64,000 bases of DNA from an uncultured Lachnospiraceae bacterium. Its GTDB lineage: Bacteria > Bacillota > Clostridia > Lachnospirales > Lachnospiraceae. The translations under genes were made by a program, and so were the position numbers. The notes under the pieces are model-generated. The model made no database searches. It saw nothing but the letters and a program-made list of their open reading frames with translations, and was not told the DNA's origin. Of the stretch, positions 1 to 7,534 are shown piece after piece (within the stretch, counting starts at the first letter, position 1; each line of letters starts with the position of its first letter). Where the stretch lies: contig CAJJYZ010000008.1 of the NCBI GenBank assembly GCA_905197485.1, positions 1-64,000 of the forward strand. Direction: 5' to 3'.

Positions 1-51
1 TCAGTGAAGAGGAAGCGGCATCCGTTTGATATAGCAATTATTTAATATTCG

Positions 52-642
52 TTATACTAGCGTATACGGGTTTGATTTCTTACACACCTCATACAGATTT
101 TTTTCACTCACAAAGTTTCCTTGTTTTGTCCCACACAAAACTTCAAAATTACATGATATCGGCAATATGTATTGTTTCCCTTGATACTGTCCTGCCTCTA
201 AAATTTCTTTTTTATACGTTCTTTTTTCCCAAAACTTATCTTTCTTCATATAAGAATCAAGGGGCGCAAACGCTCCGTTTTGTATTGTTTTAGTCACATC
301 TTCAATTAAAATTTCTTCATTCGTACTCTTGTATTCCGATGGTGCAGACAATAAATATATATCCGGTCCTTTCCCTGCTATTATTTTTGTAGTCCACTGC
401 TGCAGGTAAGCGCTCCTATCTTCCGCAGGTGCAGCTGGCGGAGTTTCTATTTTAATCGTTACATCTGGATGTTTTTCTTCATAAAAAGCAACCGCTATTT
501 CCACATTTTTTCGAGCAAACTCTTCTGTCATAATAATCAATTCTTTCTTTTCCGTTTTCACATTACTTTTACATCCTGTCAGAAGACTTCCAAATATGAT
601 GAAAATACAGCAAGCAATTATGTTTTTAGATAATTTTCTCAT
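52..642 (-). CDS. Truncated extracellular solute-binding lipoprotein
   Basis: Encodes about 196 residues starting at ATG 642, placed 7 nt after a GGAGG; the GTG at 648 is closer to that site and less likely. The N-terminus has a signal peptide ending in a lipobox (LLTGC), so a membrane-anchored lipoprotein is expected. The body resembles the first lobe of carbohydrate-type ABC solute-binding proteins (FYEEKHPDV, GKGPDIYLLSAP), which normally run to about 400-450 residues. Here the frame stops at 52, after roughly the first lobe. All three minus frames close soon after, so either a frameshift/decay or a deletion removed the second lobe. No ABC permease is visible nearby. It may be a non-functional remnant or a short binding lipoprotein. 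Confidence 0.6.
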   Translation of the reverse strand: MRKLSKNIIACCIFIIFGSLLTGCKSNVKTEKKELIIMTEEFARKNVEIAVAFYEEKHPDVTIKIETPPAAPAEDRSAYLQQWTTKIIAGKGPDIYLLSAPSEYKSTNEEILIEDVTKTIQNGAFAPLDSYMKKDKFWEKRTYKKEILEAGQYQGKQYILPISCNFEVLCGTKQGNFVSEKNLYEVCKKSNPYTLV

Positions 643-677
643 CCTCACTCCTCCTTTTTATATCTCGTAAATGAAAA

Positions 678-724
678 GCGAGGATGTCGATTATCTGTGT
701 ATTACCTTCTTACGACATCCTCGC
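678..724 (-). terminator. Long hairpin, probable terminator of the six-cysteine gene
   Basis: A perfect 12-bp inverted repeat (GCGAGGATGTCG, positions 678-689 and 713-724) encloses a 23-nt loop. On the minus strand it is followed by TTTTCATT. It lies just downstream of the minus-strand gene at 743-1057, the right place for an intrinsic terminator, although the loop is long. Confidence 0.55.
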
Positions 725-742
725 CATTTTACTTATTATATT

Positions 743-1057
743 TTAATTGTATCCCTTACAACTCCATTTATATAATGTTTCAACATCAGAGCTTGAAAAA
801 CCACAACTTCCACATCTGTGTGTTGTTACAATATGATTTACCAAATATTCATCTACACCTTTTGAATAATGAATGCAATCTCTATAAGTTCCTGTGGATT
901 CCCATCCTTGGTCTTTAACAGTCGTAGTTATTCTCCCGTTTGAACAATTCGGACAAGCTGGCGGTCTTCTTTCATTTTCAGCCTGAACAACCATTGCACT
1001 TCCTGCAATCATTACTACCGCAAAACCTGTGGCTAAAAATTGTTTCATTCTTTTCAT
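743..1057 (-). CDS. Small exported six-cysteine (zinc-ribbon-like) protein
   Basis: Encodes 104 residues with a clear Sec signal peptide (lysine-rich start, hydrophobic core to about residue 22, VQA then E). The mature part of about 78 residues has six cysteines: a CPNC pair, a lone Cys in RDC, a CGSC pair and a Cys near the C-terminus. Two CxxC knuckles look like a zinc ribbon, but the protein is exported, where disulfides are also possible. RBS AGGAGG lies upstream. It is followed by a 12-bp-stem hairpin and divergent from the secreted protein at 1225. I do not recognise a named family; function unknown. Confidence 0.7.
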   Translation of the reverse strand: MKRMKQFLATGFAVVMIAGSAMVVQAENERRPPACPNCSNGRITTTVKDQGWESTGTYRDCIHYSKGVDEYLVNHIVTTHRCGSCGFSSSDVETLYKWSCKGYN

Positions 1058-1122
1058 ACCTTTTCCTCCTTTTTTTGAATTTTACCTGTTTGTTTTTTGT
1101 TATTATCCCGCAATTCTCGGTA

Positions 1123-1180
1123 AAAGAAAAGCAATCATTCGTTTCATAATAGAAATCAATGATTGCTTTTCTTTATTTTT
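1123..1180. repeat. 17-bp perfect hairpin in a divergent intergenic region
   Basis: Inverted repeat with 17-nt arms (1123-1139 and 1158-1174) and an 18-nt loop, followed by ATTTTT on the plus strand. It looks like a terminator but lies between two divergently transcribed genes, so it terminates nothing obvious. It may be a leftover from a rearrangement or a regulatory cruciform. A -10-like TATACT sits at 1190-1195, just upstream of the plus-strand gene. Confidence 0.6.
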
Positions 1181-1224
1181 ACTATCCTGTATACTTTATC
1201 TAAAGATTCAAAGGAGGTAATTAT

Positions 1225-1704
1225 ATGAAAAAACTATGCAAACAAATTTTTATCTGTATTATCACTTTCACTATTTTTTCTTTCCCTCAAAGCGCATATG
1301 CATCCAATCAAATTTATGAATCTTCGGATGTTATAGAGTATGACTTATCGTCAAATGAAAGAGCGGATTATGCTTTAAAGAATAAAAACGGTGAAATTTA
1401 TTACTTGTCAATTGAACCATTAGATACCACACATCGTATTAATAACGGTACTCACAATATTACTGTTACAAAGTCAAATTATTGGAAAGCTGGATTTATT
1501 GCAACCATCTCATCCAATAAATTTATTTCCATTTCCTCACCATATGTATCGACCATTCGAGGCAGTAGTAAAAATGTTACTTTGAAAAAAAGAAGTTCTA
1601 CACACGCTAAACTTACTTTTTTATACACTTATCTTCAAACATCAACAAATGATGGATTTAATGCCAAAATAGAAAATGGTACCATGAAATATTACATGAT
1701 TTAA
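1225..1704 (+). CDS. Secreted DUF5626-like protein
   Basis: Encodes 159 residues from an ATG with AGGAGG 7 nt upstream. There is a signal peptide of about 26 residues (hydrophobic core, cleavage near AYA-S). The mature domain is beta-rich, with a WKAGFIATIS segment and an ISSPYVSTIRGS segment that recall the DUF5626 family of small exported clostridial proteins; this family call is from memory and moderate. No transmembrane anchor or sorting signal follows. It is AT-rich compared with the core genes. The stop codon overlaps the end of the convergent XRE gene by 4 nt. Function unknown. Confidence 0.6.
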   Translation: MKKLCKQIFICIITFTIFSFPQSAYASNQIYESSDVIEYDLSSNERADYALKNKNGEIYYLSIEPLDTTHRINNGTHNITVTKSNYWKAGFIATISSNKFISISSPYVSTIRGSSKNVTLKKRSSTHAKLTFLYTYLQTSTNDGFNAKIENGTMKYYMI

Positions 1705-2204
1705 TTAATTTGCTCTATCGTCCCTTCAATCGGTGTAAATTTTAACATTAAAATATGATAGCTGTTTGAAATCGATACGATGAAAACGATAACACATACT
1801 ACTTGGATAAGTCGAATGAACAATTTACTCTTTATCAATTTTTTTACCGCAAAGAACAGACAAACAGAAAGCGGAATTGCCGCAAACGGAAGCATACAAG
1901 AGCAAACCAACATCGTAATGATTGCACATGCCAGTATAATTTCCGAAGATTTTTTCTCTTCTTGTATCGGGGACTCTATCGGAGTCCCCTTTTCTTCCTC
2001 ATATACTGTTTTCTTTTCTCCCAGAAGTTCCTCGATAGACACTTCATATAGCTTACTAAGCACTACAAGATTGTCAATATCCGGCATAGCCAAATCATTT
2101 TCCCATCTTGAAATTGCCTGTCTGGAGATATTCAATCTCTGTGCCACCTGCTCCTGAGACAGATGTTTTTCTTTACGGATTCTTTTTAGATGAACACCAA
2201 TCAT
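1701..2204 (-). CDS. XRE-family regulator with C-terminal membrane segments
   Basis: Encodes 167 residues. Residues about 5-60 form a Cro/C1-type helix-turn-helix (LSQEQVAQRLNISRQAISRWE). A short acidic linker follows, then two or three hydrophobic segments between about residues 87 and 155. This matches the common clostridial type of membrane-tethered XRE regulators, which probably couple a membrane signal to repression; targets are unknown. It lies 18 nt downstream of metY on the same strand and may be co-transcribed. It overlaps the convergent secreted-protein gene by 4 nt. Confidence 0.8.
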   Translation of the reverse strand: MIGVHLKRIRKEKHLSQEQVAQRLNISRQAISRWENDLAMPDIDNLVVLSKLYEVSIEELLGEKKTVYEEEKGTPIESPIQEEKKSSEIILACAIITMLVCSCMLPFAAIPLSVCLFFAVKKLIKSKLFIRLIQVVCVIVFIVSISNSYHILMLKFTPIEGTIEQIN

Positions 2205-2222
2205 AATAAACTTGTACTCCGC

Positions 2223-3506
2223 TTATACCGTCTCAAGCGCCTGCTCCAAATCTGCGATAATATCGTCTGCATTTTCGATTCCCACGCTGAAACGAATCAA
2301 ATCCGGCTGTACGCCAGCTTCGACTAATTCCTGTTCGTTCATCTGACGATGTGTATGGCTTGCCGGATGCAGTACGGATGTACGCGCATCTGCAACGTGC
2401 GTTACGATTGCTGCAAGTTTTAAGTGGTCCATCAATGTGACAGACGCATCTCTTCCACCTTTGATTCCAAATGTCAGAACGCCGCATGTACCGTTTGGCA
2501 TATATTTCTTGGCAAGTTCATGATACTCATCCCCTTCCAAATCCGGATAATGTACCCATGCAACTTTCTCATGTCCTTTCAAATACTGTGCAACCTTCAA
2601 GGCATTCTCGCAATGTCTTGGCACGCGGAGATGTAACGTCTCAAGTCCGACATTTAATAAGAACGCATTCTGTGGAGACTGGATAGAACCGAGGTCACGC
2701 ATCAACTGAGACGTTGCTTTCGTGATGTAAGCGCCTTTCCCGAATTTCTGTGTGTATACGATTCCATGGTATGTCTCATCCGGCTCTGTTAAACATTTGA
2801 ACTTATCGTGGTGTGCTTCCCAGTCAAAATTACCGCTGTCTACGATACATCCGCCTACGCTCATCGCGTGTCCGTCCATATATTTTGTAGTAGAATGCGT
2901 TACGATGTCTACCCCCCATTCAAACGGACGGCAGTTGATTGGCGTCGCAAATGTGTTATCCACGATAAACGGAACGCCATGCGCATGTGCAACTTTTGCG
3001 AATTTTTCAAGGTCAAGAACCACGAGCGCCGGATTGGAAATTGTCTCTCCGAATAAGGCTTTCGTATTATCCTGGAATGCTGCGCTCAATTCTTCTTCGC
3101 TTGCATTCGGGTCTACGAATGTCGCTTCCACGCCCATCTTCTTAATTGTGTGCGCGTAAAGATTGTATGTACCGCCGTAGAGGGCAGATGCACACACGAT
3201 GTGGTCTCCCGCCTCACAGATGTTCATAATCGCATAGAAGCTTGCCGCCTGACCGGAGGAAGTAAGCATCGCCGCATACCCGCCTTCTAAATCACAAATT
3301 TTTGCAGCCACACAGTCATTCGTCGGATTCTGAAGACGTGTGTAAAAATATCCCGAATCCTCCAAGTCAAACAGTCTTCCCATCTGGTCGCTTGTGTCAT
3401 ACTTAAACGTTGTACTCTGATAAATCGGAAGGACTCTCGGTTCTCCCTGTTTTGGCTGCCAGCCTGACTGAATGCATTTTGTCTCGATTTGATAATTCTT
3501 GCTCAT
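2223..3506 (-). CDS. metY: O-acetylhomoserine sulfhydrylase (MetY-type, PLP-dependent)
   Basis: Encodes 427 residues, the normal size for the Cys/Met-metabolism PLP family. The PLP lysine is visible as Lys208 in HSTTKYMDGH, and the DNTFATP and SSGQAASF motifs are present. Expected reaction: O-acetyl-L-homoserine plus sulfide gives homocysteine and acetate in the cytosol (direct sulfhydrylation route to methionine). The start ATG follows GGGGG at a normal distance. It lies 24 nt after the CFI-box gene on the same strand, with yebC further upstream. I see no S-box or T-box leader in the short gap, so any SAM or methionine control would have to act elsewhere. Confidence 0.92.
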   Translation of the reverse strand: MSKNYQIETKCIQSGWQPKQGEPRVLPIYQSTTFKYDTSDQMGRLFDLEDSGYFYTRLQNPTNDCVAAKICDLEGGYAAMLTSSGQAASFYAIMNICEAGDHIVCASALYGGTYNLYAHTIKKMGVEATFVDPNASEEELSAAFQDNTKALFGETISNPALVVLDLEKFAKVAHAHGVPFIVDNTFATPINCRPFEWGVDIVTHSTTKYMDGHAMSVGGCIVDSGNFDWEAHHDKFKCLTEPDETYHGIVYTQKFGKGAYITKATSQLMRDLGSIQSPQNAFLLNVGLETLHLRVPRHCENALKVAQYLKGHEKVAWVHYPDLEGDEYHELAKKYMPNGTCGVLTFGIKGGRDASVTLMDHLKLAAIVTHVADARTSVLHPASHTHRQMNEQELVEAGVQPDLIRFSVGIENADDIIADLEQALETV

Positions 3507-3530
3507 AGTTCTTTCCCCCTGTCATTCATC

Positions 3531-4283
3531 TTACATCTGGTATAAATATTTCTGCTGAAGTTCACACACCATATTGCTGTAAACTTCTTTGCATTCTTCC
3601 ATTTTCTCTTCCTCTGCCAGTTTGATACAAGGCATCAGATATTCTTCGTAAATATCCTGATACACTTCCTTCGCCTGAGCAGACTGGTCGATATGTTTTA
3701 CGATAGTAGGCGCAATATCATAGTATTTTTCCACTATCTGCTTTCCTTCCTCGCTGGACATCAAGTATCCATCCCGGTAATTCCGAAGCACCTGAAGCTC
3801 ATGGCAATCGTCCGGTTTTCCGAGACTTTCACATACCGCTGTCGTAATATAACACAACCTTTGGCTGAATCCGCCGTCAATGGCTTCATACGTTGTGTTC
3901 TTAATCGGAGTCTTGGATATCTTCTGATTCCACAGTCTTACCATCTCATCGGAGACCTTCTTACAGTTTTCCCGCCTGTTATAATTGATAAGCGGAAATA
4001 CATAGGTCACCATGGTATAATTGTAGTCCATCACGATATTCTCGGCTTTTCTCTTCGTAGCCGCAGCAGAAAGTTTCCCTTCGACATAGTCCGGAATCAT
4101 GGATGCAATCTCCGTAATCACCGCGTCTTTCTGTTCTGCCTGTTCTATCTTGCGGTCCACCTCTTCCATGAGCCCCGCATATTTTTCATACTGGTTCTGA
4201 AAACCGATTTCATAACTTTTCTTATTAAACTTTTTAATCAGTATCTGCGCTTCTTCAAATAACTGAATGAATTTTTCTTCCAT
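3531..4283 (-). CDS. CFI-box-CTERM domain protein, unknown function
   Basis: Encodes 250 residues, soluble, with no signal or membrane segment. The N-terminal half (residues about 1-125) is helical and charged. The C-terminal half has a CYITTAVCESLG segment followed by LQVLRNYRDGYLMSSEEGK and YYDIAPTIVKHI. This is the pattern of the CFI-box domain found at the C-terminus of many otherwise unrelated bacterial proteins. It starts 2 nt after the yebC stop and ends 24 nt before metY, so it is likely co-transcribed with both. Function unknown. Confidence 0.7.
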   Translation of the reverse strand: MEEKFIQLFEEAQILIKKFNKKSYEIGFQNQYEKYAGLMEEVDRKIEQAEQKDAVITEIASMIPDYVEGKLSAAATKRKAENIVMDYNYTMVTYVFPLINYNRRENCKKVSDEMVRLWNQKISKTPIKNTTYEAIDGGFSQRLCYITTAVCESLGKPDDCHELQVLRNYRDGYLMSSEEGKQIVEKYYDIAPTIVKHIDQSAQAKEVYQDIYEEYLMPCIKLAEEEKMEECKEVYSNMVCELQQKYLYQM

Positions 4284-4285
4284 GT

Positions 4286-5014
4286 TTACTCATCCCAATT
4301 GTGGTATACTTCCTGAACATCGTCGTCTTCATCCAGAAGGTCTAATGTCTTCTGAAGATTCTTAATATCTGTCTCGTCTGTGAGCTCTACCCATGTCTGC
4401 GGAATCATTGTCACTTCTGCGGACGCCATCGGAATCCCCGCTTCCTCCAAAGCAAGACGCACGTCGCTGAAGTCTTCCGGTGCAGTCAGAATCTCAAAGC
4501 TCTCTTCCTCTTCTGCAAAGTCTTCTGCTCCTGCGTCCAGCGCCATCATCATGAGTTCATCCGCATCGGCTTCATACTCTTCCTTATCAACGATAATCTG
4601 GCCTTTCTTATCGAACATATAGGAAACGCATCCTTGTGTTCCTACGCTTCCGCTTCCTTTCGTGAACGCATTACGCACGTTGGAAGCTGTACGGTTCTTG
4701 TTATCCGTAAGGGCATCTACGATAATGGCAACGCCGCTTGGTCCGTATCCTTCATATGTAACAACCTCATAGTTTACCGAGTTCGCGTCTCCTGCTGCCT
4801 TCTTGATTCCACGTTCAATCGTATCGTTTGGCATATTGTTAGCCTTTGCTTTCGCAATGACATCACGAAGTCTGCTGTTGTTTGCCGGGTCCGGTCCCCC
4901 TTCTTTTACCGCAACGGCGATTTCTCTACCGATAATTGTAAAAATCTTTCCTTTTGCCGCATCATTTTTCTCTTTTTTATGTTTAATATTTGCAAATTTT
5001 GAATGTCCTGACAT
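4286..5014 (-). CDS. yebC: YebC/PmpR family protein
   Basis: Encodes 242 residues, the usual family length, with the signature start [15 protein letters not shown] and the acidic C-terminal domain ending [12 protein letters not shown]. Family members have been described as DNA-binding regulators and, more recently, as translation factors that help ribosomes through difficult sequences; which applies here cannot be told from sequence. The promoter at 5054-5082 lies directly upstream. It is the first gene of a likely yebC-CFI-metY unit. Confidence 0.9.
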   Translation of the reverse strand: MSGHSKFANIKHKKEKNDAAKGKIFTIIGREIAVAVKEGGPDPANNSRLRDVIAKAKANNMPNDTIERGIKKAAGDANSVNYEVVTYEGYGPSGVAIIVDALTDNKNRTASNVRNAFTKGSGSVGTQGCVSYMFDKKGQIIVDKEEYEADADELMMMALDAGAEDFAEEEESFEILTAPEDFSDVRLALEEAGIPMASAEVTMIPQTWVELTDETDIKNLQKTLDLLDEDDDVQEVYHNWDE

Positions 5015-5053
5015 CTTTTTCTCTTTCTCCTATCTTCCTAAAATCACTTTTTT

Positions 5054-5082
5054 ATTCTATCACCATTTCCAAACCATGACAA
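5054..5082 (-). promoter_or_regulatory. Sigma-A promoter for yebC
   Basis: Minus strand TTGTCA (5077-5082), 17-bp spacer, TAGAAT (5054-5059). It abuts the end of the upstream CBS/CorC gene and lies 40 nt upstream of the yebC start codon. Confidence 0.65.
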
Positions 5083-5084
5083 GA

Positions 5085-5924
5085 TTAGTTTTTTTCGATT
5101 CTTACGCTTTGAATGACATTGTTGCGTACAGATACGACATGGAAAAGGTATCCTTCATACTCTATCACACATTTCTCACCTTCCGCAGGAATCTTATCCA
5201 GGATATGTATGAGGAATCCGTTAATCGTTCCGTAATCCTCCACATCAAATTCAATCTCCAGAAGTTTCTCCAAATCCTCCAGCTCCGTCACTCCGCTTAC
5301 GAGGTAGGAGCCGTCCGCCAATTTCTTAATCAGCTCTTCCTCCTTATCGTATTCATCCTGGATATTCCCCACAATCTGCTCGATGATATCTTCCATCGCA
5401 ATGACGCCGGCAGTCTGACCGTATTCGTCAAACACGACGACAAGCTGTGATTTTTTCATCTTCATTTCCTTGAAAAGCTTATCGATTCGTTTGCCTTCCG
5501 GCACAAAGCTCACCGGATGCAAATGCTCTTTCAGTTCTTTGACCGGCTTCCTTCTCAATTCCTCATCGAAGTAGCACCGCATCGCATCTCGAATATGAAG
5601 AATGCCAATGACGGTATCTATATCTCCATCGTACACCGGAAATCTGGAATGATTCTGTTTCAGGATAAACGCAAGCGCCTGTTCCAGCGTCTCGTTCCCG
5701 TCAATCCCAATCACATATTTCCGGTGTGTCATGATATCTTCCGCTTTCTTCTCGCTGTATGCGAATACGTTGCTAATCAATTCGCCTTCGCTTCCCGCGA
5801 AGAATCCCCGCTCCCGTCCTTCCTGGACAAGAGACAGAATCTCCCGTTCCACATCTTCCTGATTCTCCGTTTCATCTGCAAAATTATGCATCAGTCTTTC
5901 CCATAGACTACTGCCTTCTTCCAT
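5085..5924 (-). CDS. CBS-pair/CorC-HlyC domain protein without the DUF21 membrane part
   Basis: Encodes 279 residues. A CBS pair covers about residues 60-190 (SRFPVYDGDIDTVIGILH, QTAGVIAMEDIIEQIVGNI) and a CorC/HlyC transporter-associated domain covers about 200-279. The DUF21 transmembrane domain found in full-length CorC/hemolysin-type ion transporters is absent, and no hydrophobic segment is visible. It should therefore be a soluble nucleotide-sensing protein in the style of CorC rather than a pore. The gene follows mazF by 15 nt with its own AAAGGAG site and probably belongs to the nnr-alr-mazF unit. Confidence 0.8.
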   Translation of the reverse strand: MEEGSSLWERLMHNFADETENQEDVEREILSLVQEGRERGFFAGSEGELISNVFAYSEKKAEDIMTHRKYVIGIDGNETLEQALAFILKQNHSRFPVYDGDIDTVIGILHIRDAMRCYFDEELRRKPVKELKEHLHPVSFVPEGKRIDKLFKEMKMKKSQLVVVFDEYGQTAGVIAMEDIIEQIVGNIQDEYDKEEELIKKLADGSYLVSGVTELEDLEKLLEIEFDVEDYGTINGFLIHILDKIPAEGEKCVIEYEGYLFHVVSVRNNVIQSVRIEKN

Positions 5925-5939
5925 GTTCCTTCTCCTTTA

Positions 5940-6287
5940 CTATGTATGAAGCTCAAAGCTTACCTTCAAGGCCTCATCGATTTTTCCCATCAGCTGCCGG
6001 TCCACATGACAGACGAGTTCCCGTAACCGCTTCTTGTCAATCGTCCGAATCTGTTCCAGGAGTACAACTGAATTTTTCACAATATGATACTTTCTCGCAT
6101 CGATTTCTACATGTGTGGGGAGCTTTGCCTTGTTCATCCGCGACGTGATGGCCGCGCAGATGACAGTCGGGCTATGCTGGTTCCCAATATCATTTTGTAT
6201 AATGAGTACCGGACGGATTCCTCCTTGCTCCGAGCCGACAACCGGACTCAAATCTGCATAATATATATCGCCACGTTTAACCTGCAC
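5940..6287 (-). CDS. ndoA: MazF/EndoA-type mRNA interferase
   Basis: Encodes 115 residues and aligns end to end with Bacillus NdoA/MazF. The start is [20 protein letters not shown], with catalytic Arg25 (GGIRPVLII) and Thr48 (AAITSR) present. These enzymes cut single-stranded RNA at short sites and act as growth regulators. The start is a GTG (6285-6287) with GGAG about 11 nt upstream. It lies downstream of alr as in Bacillus, but the intervening 80 bp has no room for the usual MazE/NdoAI antitoxin of about 90 residues. Confidence 0.9.
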   Translation of the reverse strand: MQVKRGDIYYADLSPVVGSEQGGIRPVLIIQNDIGNQHSPTVICAAITSRMNKAKLPTHVEIDARKYHIVKNSVVLLEQIRTIDKKRLRELVCHVDRQLMGKIDEALKVSFELHT

Positions 6288-6367
6288 TTCTATTCACACT
6301 CCGATTTCTTTAAGATAAAATCAGTATTTCCATCTTTTTCGGATGTATTCTGAATAGAGTTATCTTC

Positions 6368-7534
6368 TTAGGCGAAATAATCGACCTGTTCCGCTATCTT
6401 TCCGTTTTTTACATACACACGCGGGATTCGTTTGCCGAGGTCGCAGATAAATTCGTAATTGAATCTTCCGGACAGCTCTCCCAGCATATCGACAGACAAG
6501 TATTCGTTCCCGTCTCTTCCTATCAGAGTGACTTTGTCACCGAAGCTTACCCCGTCGATATCCGTCACATCTACCATAAACTGGTCCATGCATATTCGCC
6601 CGAGAATCGGCGCTCTCTTTCCGCGAATCAGCACATATCCCACGCCGGACAGCGCCCTTGGATATCCGTCTCCATAGCCTACCGGAATTGTCGCTATCTT
6701 CATCTTCTCTTCTGCGACAAACGTGCCGCCGTAGCTGACCGGAGTTCCCGGATCAATCTCTTTCACAAACGCCACATGACTCTTTAACGCCAGGGCAGGT
6801 TTTAAATGCACCGCCTCTTTATCGACTTCTTCTGACGGATATAAACCAAACGTGGAGATTCCCGCTCTTACAATATCGAATTTTGCTTCCGGAACATCGA
6901 TAATCGCCGCGCTATTTGCACAATGTTCATATTCGAATAACACGCCTTTCTCTTTCAAGGTCTCTGTCATGTACTCAAATTCACGAATCTGCTTCTTCGT
7001 AAACGTCTTATCTTTCTCATCCGCCTTCGCAAAATGGGTGAAAACTCCTTCCATTTTCACATGAGACAATTTGCTAATCCGAGTGATTGCCTCCACGCTT
7101 TCCTCACCGATGGAAAATCCGAGTCTTCCCATTCCTGTATCCAATTTAATATGAAGATACGCCGTCTTCCCTTCCCGCCTTGCCATATTCGCAATCTCTC
7201 TCGCCATCTCTTCCGTATACACATTCATACGAATCTCATTGTCCAGCATCTCCATATACTGGTCCGGAAAAATACAGCCGAGAACGAGAATTGGTTTCCG
7301 GATTCCTTCCACTCTCAGGACAACCGCCTCATCCAGTGTTGCGACGGCAAATCCCCAGATGTAATCATACTTCTCCAGCATCTGCGCCACCTGCACAGCT
7401 CCATGCCCGTATGCGTCCGTCTTAATCACCGCCATAATCTGTGTATGTCCATCGATTCTCTGCTTCATCTGTTCCATGTTATATGCGATGGCATCCAGGT
7501 CGATTCTCGCATATACTCTGCTATAAGTTTTCAT
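6368..7534 (-). CDS. alr: Alanine racemase
   Basis: Encodes 388 residues, a full-length fold-type III alanine racemase that makes D-alanine for peptidoglycan. The PLP lysine is Lys38 in VIKTDAYGHG; VSYGGTF and the C-terminal beta domain (YEFICDLGKRIPRVY) hold the usual active-site residues. Two adjacent ATGs are possible (7537 and 7534); the second is 6 nt from GGGGAG and preferred. The gene overlaps the end of nnr, indicating translational coupling. After its TAA the same frame stays open for about 25 more codons. Confidence 0.93.
   Translation of the reverse strand: MKTYSRVYARIDLDAIAYNMEQMKQRIDGHTQIMAVIKTDAYGHGAVQVAQMLEKYDYIWGFAVATLDEAVVLRVEGIRKPILVLGCIFPDQYMEMLDNEIRMNVYTEEMAREIANMARREGKTAYLHIKLDTGMGRLGFSIGEESVEAITRISKLSHVKMEGVFTHFAKADEKDKTFTKKQIREFEYMTETLKEKGVLFEYEHCANSAAIIDVPEAKFDIVRAGISTFGLYPSEEVDKEAVHLKPALALKSHVAFVKEIDPGTPVSYGGTFVAEEKMKIATIPVGYGDGYPRALSGVGYVLIRGKRAPILGRICMDQFMVDVTDIDGVSFGDKVTLIGRDGNEYLSVDMLGELSGRFNYEFICDLGKRIPRVYVKNGKIAEQVDYFA

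Noticed and set aside
4803..5450. 215-residue open frame on the plus strand
   Set aside because: It lies antisense to yebC and the CBS/CorC gene, has no RBS and its composition is that of a reverse-complement shadow.
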